A DNA stretch of 14,377 bases from JABDJZ01 sp047619685 (GCA_047619685.1 JBLHLC010000066.1:1-14377); one strand, 5' to 3'. Positions 7,716 to 13,364 are shown, numbered from the stretch's first letter. The notes: generated by a model from the letters alone, not told the origin. A program made the numbers and translations.

Positions 7716-7736
7716 CGACCGACGCCCCCAGCTGCC

Positions 7737-7958
7737 ATGCAACTGACTGCAGTATTCAAGAAGGTCCGAGAAGGCTACGTAGCTTTCGTGGAGGAACTCC
7801 CGGGTGCCAATACCCAGGGAGCGACGCTTGACGAAGCACGCCTGAATCTGAAAGAGGCAGTCGCAATGGTGCTCCAGGCCAACCGGGTACTTGCTGAGGA
7901 GGATCTGGTGGGCCAAGATGTGGTCCGAGAGAGGTTCGAGGTATCGGAGGTTGAATGA
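7737..7958 (+). CDS. hicB: HicB-family antitoxin (orphan)
   Basis: A 73-residue protein with the partially degraded RNase H-like fold of HicB antitoxins: L-T-A-V-F-K-K-V-R-E-G-Y-V-A-F-V-E-E-L-P-G, then the family N-T-Q-G-A-T-L-D-E-A-R-x-N-L-K-E-A turn and helix. It has no DNA-binding extension, so it is the short HicB class. Its TGA overlaps a downstream ATG (ATGA) that opens only 9 codons beginning M-K-R-R-E-V, as real HicA toxins do. The toxin gene appears to be lost, leaving the antitoxin as an orphan. It lies 21 bp after the permease and may be co-transcribed with it. No Shine-Dalgarno is seen. Confidence 0.85.
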   Translation: MQLTAVFKKVREGYVAFVEELPGANTQGATLDEARLNLKEAVAMVLQANRVLAEEDLVGQDVVRERFEVSEVE

Positions 7959-7984
7959 AGCGGCGCGAGGTGCCGGCGCCATAG
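7955..7984 (+). pseudogene. hicA toxin remnant (first codons only)
   Basis: The sequence ATG AAG CGG CGC GAG GTG and three further codons run to a TAG. M-K-R-R-E-V matches how many HicA mRNA-interferase toxins begin. The ATGA overlap with hicB is the normal hicB-hicA coupling. The rest of hicA, including the catalytic His domain, is absent, and the convergent DUF1080 gene ends only 20 bp further on. The evidence is short, so chance similarity cannot be excluded. Confidence 0.45.
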
Positions 7985-8004
7985 AGGTATCAGTTGCCCG
8001 CGTC

Positions 8005-8700
8005 TTACTCCGAAAGCGCCGTGATCTGAGTCAACGCCACCTTGCGAAATTCAACCTCGGACCCCTCCGCTTGCAGCGCAATCTGACCTCGATCGGCAGT
8101 TGCACCAAACCCGTCGTTGACGAGATCACCGTTGACCCAGACACGAATGGCGCGACCAACAGCTTCGATGGTCATCGAATTCCATTCCCCTACCGGATGC
8201 TCAGATCCGTCGGTCAAATTGGTGATTCGGCGGCGCTTGCCCTCCGTCACACCCCATTCCTCAGGCGGACCTCGGCGGGCTTCCATATCGGGTACTTCTA
8301 TGTCTTCCACAATGCACCAAAAGTCGCCGGCATTCTCGTGCATTCCCTGCACTTCGATAGACTTGGGAAACATCCCGTACAGGGCCCGCGGCGTCGACGC
8401 GTGGATGAGGATTCCGGCGTTTCCTGGCTCGGCCGAGAAGCGATACTCCACTTCCAGTCTATAGTCACGGAAAGTCTCATCCGTGATGAGATGACCTTCC
8501 GGCTCACCCGCACTCACCAGAAGGTTGTCCCGAACGAAAAAGGACGCGGGCAAGTCCGAAAGCGAATCAGCGGCGGGGACGTCAATGTGCCACCCGGCAA
8601 GGTCCATTCCGTTGAATAACGCCTGGGGCTCCGGAGGCGCCTGACAGCCAAGAAAAAGTGTCAGCGCGGCGAAAATGGTGAGGTTGTGTCTGATAGTCAT
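8005..8700 (-). CDS. DUF1080 / 3-keto-disaccharide hydrolase-like lipoprotein
   Basis: A 231-residue exported lipoprotein (signal ending L-F-L-G-C, Cys19) with one 3-keto-disaccharide hydrolase (DUF1080, PF06439) jelly-roll domain. The opening signature A-L-F-N-G-M-D-L-A-G-W-H is classical. It continues with Y-R-L-E-V-E-Y-R-F, N-A-G-I-L-I-H, E-V-Q-G-M-H-E-N-A-G-D-F, the V-G-E-W-N-S-M-T-I-E-A strand and the W-V-N-G-D-L-V-N turn, and ends with the I-A-L-Q-A-E-G-S-E-V-E-F-R-K-V strand. Family members bind or cleave oxidised sugars and are common in polysaccharide-degrading bacteria. I chose the ATG at 8700; a GTG at 8721 would add seven residues before the signal. It is convergent with hicB. Confidence 0.88.
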   Translation of the reverse strand: MTIRHNLTIFAALTLFLGCQAPPEPQALFNGMDLAGWHIDVPAADSLSDLPASFFVRDNLLVSAGEPEGHLITDETFRDYRLEVEYRFSAEPGNAGILIHASTPRALYGMFPKSIEVQGMHENAGDFWCIVEDIEVPDMEARRGPPEEWGVTEGKRRRITNLTDGSEHPVGEWNSMTIEAVGRAIRVWVNGDLVNDGFGATADRGQIALQAEGSEVEFRKVALTQITALSE

Positions 8701-8743
8701 TCTCCGTGATGGCGTCTTCACCGGTCCGTCTGCTCAAGATAGA

Positions 8744-9076
8744 CTACCTGTGTTCTCCCGGACGGGGTAACCTGGTTATGCGAGACATCTGCCTCGGTTC
8801 GTGCCACCGCTGGGCGCCCCAAGCCTCAGTCCGAGAACTGCGCCCCGAGGTAATCGCCTTGGTCGGTGTACAGGCGTCGACTTCAAGGCAAATGCGCGCT
8901 TCCTGCCCAAGGCGTTGCGCAGCCTGGGCTCGTGCCTCTACCAGTCGCCCCTTCTCCAACTCGCGCTCTTGAGTTGCAAACCTCAGGCCCAGAGTTCCGA
9001 CCAGTAGAACGGGAGCCAGAAGGCCTGCGAGCAGGACGAGTCGGCGGGGGAACGGCAATTTGACCGGCTGTGCCAA
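8744..9076 (-). pseudogene. N-terminal membrane/coiled-coil fragment, probable sensor kinase relic
   Basis: From a TTG at 9076 the frame gives a basic start (L-P-F-P-R-R), one clear transmembrane helix (L-V-L-L-A-G-L-L-A-P-V-L-L-V-G) and a charged amphipathic helix (E-R-E-L-E-K-G-R-L-V-E-A-R-A-Q-A-A-Q-R-L). This resembles the N-terminus of membrane histidine kinases and similar sensors. After about residue 57 the sequence stops looking protein-like, and no sensor or kinase domain follows. A different frame just downstream reads L-Y-T-D-Q-G-D-Y-L-G-A-Q-F before a TGA near 8822, which could be another gene's tail. I call it a truncated fossil; a real small membrane protein remains possible. Confidence 0.4.
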
Positions 9077-9080
9077 GGAG

Positions 9081-9094
9081 CAGGATCGATCCTG
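9081..9094. repeat. 14-bp perfect palindrome
   Basis: CAGGATCGATCCTG is a perfect 14-bp dyad. It lies 4 bp upstream of the sensor-kinase fragment start on the minus strand and about 100 bp upstream of the AbiE promoter on the plus strand. It could be an operator left from the fragment's original promoter, or a chance restriction-type palindrome. No second copy was noticed in the window. Confidence 0.35.
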
Positions 9095-9190
9095 TGCAAG
9101 GAATCTTGATCAACAACAATACCGAGAATGTCATGAACGTGTGGAATGCGTGGTACGCCTCGCAGTCGTTCGTCCGTAAGGTCGCGCCAT

Positions 9191-9219
9191 TTGCTTGTGA
9201 CGGGTGCGTATGGTACAAT
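9191..9219 (+). promoter_or_regulatory. probable abiE promoter
   Basis: TTGCTT (9191-9196) and TACAAT (9214-9219) are separated by 17 bp, a near-consensus sigma-70-type pair. Transcription would start near 9226, about 27 bp before the chosen AbiEi GTG and inside the operator dyad. This placement argues against the longer in-frame extension of the AbiEi reading frame. Confidence 0.55.
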
Positions 9220-9249
9220 ACGTCGGTACTTACGTCTATCTACCGACGT
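9220..9249 (+). promoter_or_regulatory. inverted-repeat operator upstream of abiEi
   Basis: Perfect 9-bp arms ACGTCGGTA (9220-9228) and TACCGACGT (9241-9249) flank a 12-bp spacer. The block starts directly after the -10 box and ends 3 bp before the AbiEi GTG. Characterised AbiEi antitoxins repress their own operon by binding inverted repeats at the promoter, so this is the natural binding site here. Confidence 0.6.
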
Positions 9250-9252
9250 GTT

Positions 9253-9849
9253 GTGAAACACACCGACCGACTCATCGCCCTGGCCCGGGAGCGCGGTGTC
9301 CTCCAAGCGAAGGACCTCGGCGCGATCGGTATCCCCCGTCAGACGCTCAGCCGCCTCCACCGCCAGGGCGTGTTTATCCGCGTCGGACGTGGCCTCTACC
9401 GGCTTGCGGATGCTGAAGTGACCGAGCACCACACACTGGCCGAGGTTGCACGCCGCGTTCCTCACGGAGTCGTTTGCCTCCTCTCAGCTCTCCGCTTCCA
9501 CGACCTCACTACGCAGGACCCTTTCGACTTCTGGCTCGCTATCGAGCAGAAGGCGCGAAGACCCAAGTCGGAGACACACTCGCTCCGCATCGTCTACATG
9601 TCGGGCGCGGCATTCACGGAGGGCGTCGAGACGCACAATGTCGAAGGGATCCCTGTCAAGGTATTCGGCCCGGCGAAAACGGTTGCCGACTGCTTCAAGT
9701 ACCGGAGCCGGGTAGGCCTCGACATCGCTATCGAGGCGCTTCGCGACTATCGGCAGAGCAAGCGCTTCGACGCCGATCTCCTCTGGCGCACCGCGAAGCT
9801 CTGCCGCGTCTCCACCGTAATGCGCCCATACCTTGAAGCCGTCGCGTGA
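9253..9849 (+). CDS. abiEi: AbiEi-family antitoxin (type IV TA, transcriptional repressor)
   Basis: A 198-residue antitoxin of the AbiE abortive-infection/toxin-antitoxin family. The N-terminal winged helix-turn-helix spans about residues 5-55 (L-I-A-L-A-R-E-R-G-V-L, then I-P-R-Q-T-L-S-R-L, and the wing V-G-R-G-L-Y-R-L). The C-terminal antitoxin domain includes G-V-V-C-L-L-S-A-L-R-F-H-D-L-T-T-Q and I-P-V-K-V-F-G-P-A-K-T-V-A-D-C-F-K-Y-R. The latter matches the common family segment where A-K-T-V-A-D precedes F-K-Y-R. I chose the GTG at 9253 because the promoter and dyad lie just upstream and this length matches the family; the frame itself is open from 9070. It overlaps abiEii as GTGA. In known systems it represses the operon and neutralises the toxin without forming a stable complex. 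Confidence 0.9.
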   Translation: MKHTDRLIALARERGVLQAKDLGAIGIPRQTLSRLHRQGVFIRVGRGLYRLADAEVTEHHTLAEVARRVPHGVVCLLSALRFHDLTTQDPFDFWLAIEQKARRPKSETHSLRIVYMSGAAFTEGVETHNVEGIPVKVFGPAKTVADCFKYRSRVGLDIAIEALRDYRQSKRFDADLLWRTAKLCRVSTVMRPYLEAVA

Positions 9850-10790
9850 GTTCGTCGTCCAACAAGGCTGCGTCAGTGCACCAGAAACTCCTCAACCGAG
9901 CGCGGGCGGAGGGGGAGGACTTCCAGGCCCTTCTCCTGCGCTACGTGTTGGAGCGCTTCCTCTACCGCCTCAGTCGATCGCCGCACCGCGACCGGTTCGT
10001 GGTGAAAGGTGCGATGCTCTTCGTGCTGTGGGAAGGTAACCTCCACCGGATGACGCGTGACCTTGACCTCCTCGGTTTTGGTGCTACCACCAGCATCATT
10101 GAAGTGGAGCAGGCCATCCGCGAGATCGTGGCGACCGAGGTCGAAGACGACGGTGTTGTGATTGCGGCGGACACCGTGCGCGGCGGACTCATCCGCGAGG
10201 AACAGGCGTATGAGGGTGTTCGCGTCACGGCCGATGCCCAAGTAGGGAACGCCCGCGTGCGCGTGAAGGTGGACATCGGCTTTGGCGACGTCATCACCCC
10301 GGAGGCGGAGGAGGTCGCGTTCCCCACACTTCTCGGTGACCCGTCTCCCGTCCTCAGAGCCTATCCCAAGGAGACAGTTGTGGCTGAGAAGCTGCAGGCG
10401 ATGGTCGTGCTCGGTATTCTTAACAGCCGGATGAAAGACTTCTACGACCTCTGGCATCTCGCCCGCAGCTACGCCTTCGACGACCAGACTCTCACCGATG
10501 CTGTCATCGCCACGTTCGCCAGGCGAGGCGCCACGTTTCCCGAGGACGAACCGCTGGCGCTCACCGAGGAATTTGCCACCGATGTGGGAAAGCGGGTGCA
10601 ATGGCGGGCGTTCGTGCGCCGAGGTCGGTTGCGTTCGGAAGCCCCGTTTGAGGAGGTCATCGTCGACCTCCGTCGGTTCCTGCTCCCGGTCCTCGAAGCG
10701 GCGCGTACAGGCAGTTCACGGGCCATGCACTGGAAGCCAGGCGGTCCGTGGGCGAAATGGGTAAAGGGCGCCCGCGACCTTCGATTATGA
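9846..10790 (+). CDS. abiEii: AbiEii-family nucleotidyltransferase toxin
   Basis: A 314-residue toxin of the DNA polymerase-beta-like nucleotidyltransferase superfamily (AbiEii/AbiGii, PF08843). The first motif is V-V-K-G-A-M-L-F (a G-A variant of the common G-G-T), followed by R-M-T-R-D-L-D-L with Asp72 and Asp74. A third acidic residue, Asp143, lies in V-K-V-D-I-G-F-G-D. The conserved Y-P-K-E-T-V-V-A-E-K-L-Q-A (about 173-185) and S-R-M-K-D-F-Y-D-L-W (194-203) follow. All catalytic positions look intact, so the toxin is probably active. Related toxins block growth by transferring nucleotides, for example onto tRNA, giving phage-triggered growth arrest or plasmid stabilisation. The GTG start sits inside the abiEi stop (GTGA). 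Confidence 0.92.
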   Translation: MSSSSNKAASVHQKLLNRARAEGEDFQALLLRYVLERFLYRLSRSPHRDRFVVKGAMLFVLWEGNLHRMTRDLDLLGFGATTSIIEVEQAIREIVATEVEDDGVVIAADTVRGGLIREEQAYEGVRVTADAQVGNARVRVKVDIGFGDVITPEAEEVAFPTLLGDPSPVLRAYPKETVVAEKLQAMVVLGILNSRMKDFYDLWHLARSYAFDDQTLTDAVIATFARRGATFPEDEPLALTEEFATDVGKRVQWRAFVRRGRLRSEAPFEEVIVDLRRFLLPVLEAARTGSSRAMHWKPGGPWAKWVKGARDLRL

Positions 10791-10875
10791 AAGAGAGTAG
10801 GTTTGGACGGGACAGCGCCACGGGGACATAGTGCCGGAGCCTGCCGCGAAACCTCCGCCTCCGCAAACTCGAGGA

Positions 10876-11210
10876 CTAACGACGCTTCGCCCGCGCCAAT
10901 TCCTCCACGCGCAACTCCAGTTCCCCGGCATCTTCTCGGTCCTGTCGCTTGGCAAGCTCAACCGCGGATCGAGCGGACTCCAAAGCCATATCGAGTTGGT
11001 TATCGGCTTCAAGGGCATTGGCCAACCCAGAGTAGAGACTGGCGGAGTTCGGATGGTATTCCAGTCCCAGTTGGTAGACAGCAATCGCCACCTGCGTCTT
11101 TTCCTGACGGATGAACGCGCGGCCCAGCCCGGCGATGGTAGCACCCATCCAATAACCATCTTCGATGGGGCCACGTCAAAGCCGTGATCCGCCGATAGCC
11201 TCTCGATCAA
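10876..11210 (-). pseudogene. TPR C-terminal fragment, frameshifted
   Basis: Reading on the minus strand, L-I-E-R-L-S-A-D-H-G-F-D-V-A-P comes from one frame. The next frame continues with E-D-G-Y-W-M-G-A-T-I-A-G-L-G-R-A-F. One missing base near 11158-11165 would join them. The second part is a tetratricopeptide-type helix pair (V-A-I-A-V-Y-Q-L-G-L-E-Y-H-P-N-S-A-S-L-Y, then G-L-A-N-A-L-E-A) ending in a charged coiled tail at a TAG (10876-10878). Such tails are found at the end of some alpha/beta-hydrolase esterases with TPR repeats, but the upstream domain is gone. It could be expressed as a 90-residue peptide from 11148, but I consider it a fossil. Confidence 0.55.
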
Positions 11211-11269
11211 CTGACGCGGGCGACGACGCCGGTGGCGCTCATTCGTAGGAAGTGTCGACGGTTGATCAT
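11207..11269 (-). pseudogene. Tat signal-peptide remnant
   Basis: ATG at 11269 encodes M-I-N-R-R-H-F-L-R-M-S-A-T-G-V-V-A and then ends in TGA at 11207-11209. The twin-arginine motif R-R-H-F-L-R followed by a hydrophobic stretch is the usual start of Tat-exported oxidoreductase-like proteins. The remainder is missing, and the sequence passes straight into the TPR fragment in another frame, which marks a deletion junction. Confidence 0.4.
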
Positions 11270-11339
11270 CGAGCTGGCCGGTTGGTGTTGGATTCCAGTT
11301 TAGGACAGGGCAGGTTGGCCGTACCCGAAGCAGCCGGTC

Positions 11340-11720
11340 CTACCAGACTGCCAGGTTGAATCTGTCGCGAATGGTCCGATCCCGGGTCACAAGCTTCGAA
11401 CCGTTCAGACCCGCCTGGCCGACAATGAGCCTGTCGAAAGGGTCACGTGTCCAGCCCACGGCGGAAGCGGCCTTTGCGACCGCCGCGAAGGGAGTAGGGC
11501 ACTCCACAAGACCCATCCGGCTCCCCAACTCATCCAACACGATTTCTGGAGAAACGAGGAGCCTGCCGATTTCAGAAAGAAATTGAAGCTCCAGTCTCGT
11601 TGCAGGCGAAAAGCGTACCTCCTGAGCCGTGCGGAGGGTTCCAATGGCCTCGCGACTCAGCCTCGTTGGGCCGCCGTCCACGAAGAGCCAGACGAGGATG
11701 TGCGTGTCGAGGTAGATCAA
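11340..11720 (-). CDS. PIN-domain (VapC-like) ribonuclease toxin
   Basis: A 126-residue PIN-domain RNase. Acidic metal-binding residues are in the expected places: Asp5 in I-Y-L-D-T-H, Glu44 in T-R-L-E-L-Q, Asp93/Asp96 in T-R-D-P-F-D-R-L-I and Asp114 in V-T-R-D-R-T-I. The R-D-P-F-D-R-L segment is diagnostic of VapC-like toxins, which typically cleave tRNA or rRNA. The TTG start shares bases with the antitoxin stop (TTGA), giving tight coupling. The length is normal and no damage is seen. Confidence 0.9.
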   Translation of the reverse strand: MIYLDTHILVWLFVDGGPTRLSREAIGTLRTAQEVRFSPATRLELQFLSEIGRLLVSPEIVLDELGSRMGLVECPTPFAAVAKAASAVGWTRDPFDRLIVGQAGLNGSKLVTRDRTIRDRFNLAVW

Positions 11721-11953
11721 GGGCGCCAGGAGTCCTCCCAGCCAATACCATCCAGATCGTCAATCTCGCCACTGACTGCCGTAGGGTGCGGCCTTAGATG
11801 GGATAGGCGGTCACCTCCGGCCAAGGGTGCGAGGAGTAGGATCCGTCCGTTTCGCTCGATCTCCACTGGCATACCCGTTAGGAGTACTTCGTCTAGTACC
11901 CGATACAGGTCCTTTCGGAGTTCCGTTGGTTTCATTCGGCGGGTTGTGCTCAC
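11717..11953 (-). CDS. Phd/YefM-like antitoxin of the PIN toxin
   Basis: A 78-residue antitoxin. Its N-terminal half (M-K-P-T-E-L-R-K-D-L-Y-R-V-L-D-E-V-L, then P-V-E-I-E-R-N-G-R-I-L-L-L-A-P) has the helix-strand pattern of Phd/YefM DNA-binding antitoxins. The C-terminal tail is acidic (G-E-I-D-D-L-D-G-I-G-W-E-D) and probably binds the toxin. Two starts are possible, GTG at 11953 or ATG at 11935; the ATG gives the more typical N-terminus. Neither has a Shine-Dalgarno. An inverted repeat lies 6 bp upstream of the GTG. Confidence 0.8.
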   Translation of the reverse strand: MSTTRRMKPTELRKDLYRVLDEVLLTGMPVEIERNGRILLLAPLAGGDRLSHLRPHPTAVSGEIDDLDGIGWEDSWRP

Positions 11954-11959
11954 GGGTAT

Positions 11960-11987
11960 GCGTACGTCTAATCACGAAAACGTACGC
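11960..11987 (-). promoter_or_regulatory. inverted-repeat operator of the Phd/PIN toxin-antitoxin operon
   Basis: Perfect 8-bp arms GCGTACGT (11960-11967) and ACGTACGC (11980-11987) are separated by 12 bp. Each arm also contains the small palindrome CGTACG, so two dimers could bind. The site lies directly upstream of the antitoxin, as expected for autoregulation. No convincing -10/-35 pair is visible. The 12-bp spacer length equals that of the abiE dyad. Confidence 0.5.
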
Positions 11988-12196
11988 CAACAGATCACGA
12001 AGGGTTCATCACCAAGAGGCAGCCAGCCGCCGCCGCAACACAGCAGGTCGACGCCACTGGCGTCAGGAGGCCATCGAGCCCACCCACCATTTCGCCTCCC
12101 GCCGCCCAGCAACGCCACTGGCCACGGACCCCATGCCGAAACGAAAGGTGGCCCTCAAGCTCGGCTCTCCGGTAGTGCAGTTGACAACAGAAGGGG
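11988..12196. other. gene-free spacer between two small modules
   Basis: No convincing coding frame, RNA or element was seen here on either strand. It contains a near-perfect small dyad, GACGCCACTGGCGTC (12050-12064), and a second copy of its core ACGCCACTGG at 12111-12120. The composition is C-rich on the plus strand. Confidence 0.4.
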
Positions 12197-12460
12197 TCAG
12201 GCCCGCTCTACACTCGTCTGGCCGACGGTTCTTACCGAGTCCTCATAAATCGTGTCCGGACAGATGTCCTGATTGTTGGGCCAAGCCACCGTTCCCCCGT
12301 GAACAAACGCTCGACCGAAATAGGTCGCGTCTGTCAGTTCCTTGAAAATGCCATGGCCGAGGAGGGGCGTGCAATCGTAGACACCCACTTCCCCGTTGGA
12401 GAACTCGATAGCGAGTGTGTGACCCTCGCGTGGGGAGACTTTCTTGACCCGTGGATTCAT
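12197..12460 (-). CDS. DUF2442 protein
   Basis: An 87-residue DUF2442 protein from the ATG at 12460. The family pattern is complete: V-K-K-V-S-P-R-E-G-H-T-L-A-I-E-F-S-N-G-E-V-G-V-Y-D, L-L-G-H-G-I-F-K-E-L-T-D and Y-F-G-R-A-F, then the strongly conserved V-A-W-P-N-N-Q-D-I-C-P-D-T-I-Y. The fold is small and beta-rich. The molecular role is unknown; it is nearly always encoded beside a DUF4160 gene, and the pair is suspected of acting as a toxin-antitoxin-like module. Only 5 bp separate it from the upstream DUF4160 stop, so the two form one operon. Confidence 0.85.
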   Translation of the reverse strand: MNPRVKKVSPREGHTLAIEFSNGEVGVYDCTPLLGHGIFKELTDATYFGRAFVHGGTVAWPNNQDICPDTIYEDSVRTVGQTSVERA

Positions 12461-12465
12461 CGTGC

Positions 12466-12735
12466 CTAACGCAGAGGTTCGATCTTGAATAGGGGCAGAG
12501 CAGACACCGCCAGCGTCCAATTGGCCTCAAGCTCTTCCCTGTGGAGTTCGACCCAAGCGTTCAATAGTTTCAGTTTGGCTCGTGGGAGAGACCCTTCGAG
12601 CAACGCGCCCTCCGGGATAGATACCACCGCCTCCTCATTCTGATACCTGGCGTGTATATGAGGGAGGTGGTGCCTCCGGTAGTCGACGAAGTACATATAC
12701 ACAATGATCCCGTAGAACATCGAGATGGCTGGCAT
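12466..12735 (-). CDS. DUF4160 protein
   Basis: An 89-residue DUF4160 protein from the ATG at 12735. It begins M-P-A-I-S-M-F-Y-G-I-I-V-Y-M-Y-F, followed by the conserved H-H-L-P-H-I-H-A-R-Y-Q and E-A-V-V-S-I-P-E-G, and ends in a helical part (L-N-A-W-V-E-L-H-R-E-E-L). The clustered histidines (R-R-H-H-L-P-H-I-H) suggest a metal or nucleic-acid site, but no activity is established for the family. It leads the operon with DUF2442. I see no clear promoter or operator dyad upstream, which differs from the other small modules here. Confidence 0.85.
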   Translation of the reverse strand: MPAISMFYGIIVYMYFVDYRRHHLPHIHARYQNEEAVVSIPEGALLEGSLPRAKLKLLNAWVELHREELEANWTLAVSALPLFKIEPLR

Positions 12736-12839
12736 GGCGGTGGGATTGGGTTGCTGTAACCCAGAGGGAGGCTGCGCTTGGCTTGTCACCCCACCCTCAG
12801 CGCAATCCCGCCGAGTTGCCCCCCTCCCTGCGAACGTCT

Positions 12840-13332
12840 ATGCTACAGAACGACCGGCACAACCATCTCCCACTACCGCATTGTCGCCGGTCTCGGCAGG
12901 GGCCGGATGGGCGTTGTCTATCGTGCCGAGGATACCAAGCTCAACCGGACGGTGGCGCTGAAGCTCCTGGCACCTCACATGCTGGCTTCGGACTCAGACC
13001 GTAGCCGCTTCTATCGGGAGGCGCGTGTCGCAGCTGCGCTGCACCACCCGAACATTGCGACGGTATTCGAGATCGACGAGACCCATGACGGCCGACCCTT
13101 CATCGCGATGGAGTACATCGACGGCCACCAACTGGATGAAGGACTGTCCGAGAAGCCGCTTCCTGTCGAGGACGCTGTCCGAATCGCCCGCCGATACGGG
13201 CGACAGGCGGTGTTCTTTATTGGTCGGGACGACTTGATCGCCAGCAAGGTTGCTGCTGCCGGCCCGCAGGACCTCGAGGACCTTAGGGTCTTGAGAGCGA
13301 GTGGATACGGCTCTGGTCAAGACGCCGAGTAG
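12840..13332 (+). pseudogene. chimeric relic: Ser/Thr-kinase N-lobe joined to nucleotidyltransferase-like tail
   Basis: From about 12862 the frame encodes a bacterial PknB-type kinase N-lobe: S-H-Y-R-I-V-A-G-L-G-R-G-R-M-G-V-V-Y-R-A-E-D (glycine loop), V-A-L-K with the ATP-binding Lys, E-A-R-V-A-A-A-L-H-H-P-N-I and the hinge A-M-E-Y-I-D-G. The catalytic loop (H-R-D), D-F-G and everything after are missing. At about 13189 the sequence changes to A-V-F-F-I-G-R-D-D-L-I-A-S-K-V-A, then Q-D-L-E-D-L-R-V-L-R. That resembles the C-terminus of DUF6036-type nucleotidyltransferase-like proteins. The likely original ATG at 12840 is in a different frame, and the in-frame start at 12778 (TTG) gives a non-protein-like leader. 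It is probably a deletion fusion without kinase activity. Confidence 0.6.
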
Positions 13333-13342
13333 GGTCCGACAG

Positions 13343-13364
13343 CGGCGGAATGTCCATTCCGTCG
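13343..13364. promoter_or_regulatory. inverted repeat upstream of the propeller sensor gene
   Basis: Arms CGGCGGAATG (13343-13352) and CATTCCGTCG (13355-13364) pair over 10 bp with one G/T wobble and a 2-bp centre. The loop is too tight for a good RNA hairpin, so a protein-bound operator is likelier than a terminator. It lies 49 bp before the sensor ATG and 11 bp after the kinase relic. Confidence 0.35.

Noticed and set aside
9070..9252. N-terminal extension of AbiEi
   Set aside because: A promoter and operator dyad lie inside it, and the shorter protein matches the family length.
8983..9465. 160-residue minus-strand frame across the AbiE promoter (K-W-R-D-L-T-D-E-R-L segment)
   Set aside because: Half of it is antisense to AbiEi and I recognise no family; the promoter and operator explain the region better.
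12050..12120. Repeated ACGCCACTGG as a possible CRISPR or repeat array
   Set aside because: There are only two 10-bp copies with no regular spacing or further units.
12460..12480. CCTAAC-type sequence as an integron attC core, given the run of small cassettes
   Set aside because: No matching GTTRRRY core or long imperfect hairpin follows, no integrase is present, and the module orientations are mixed.
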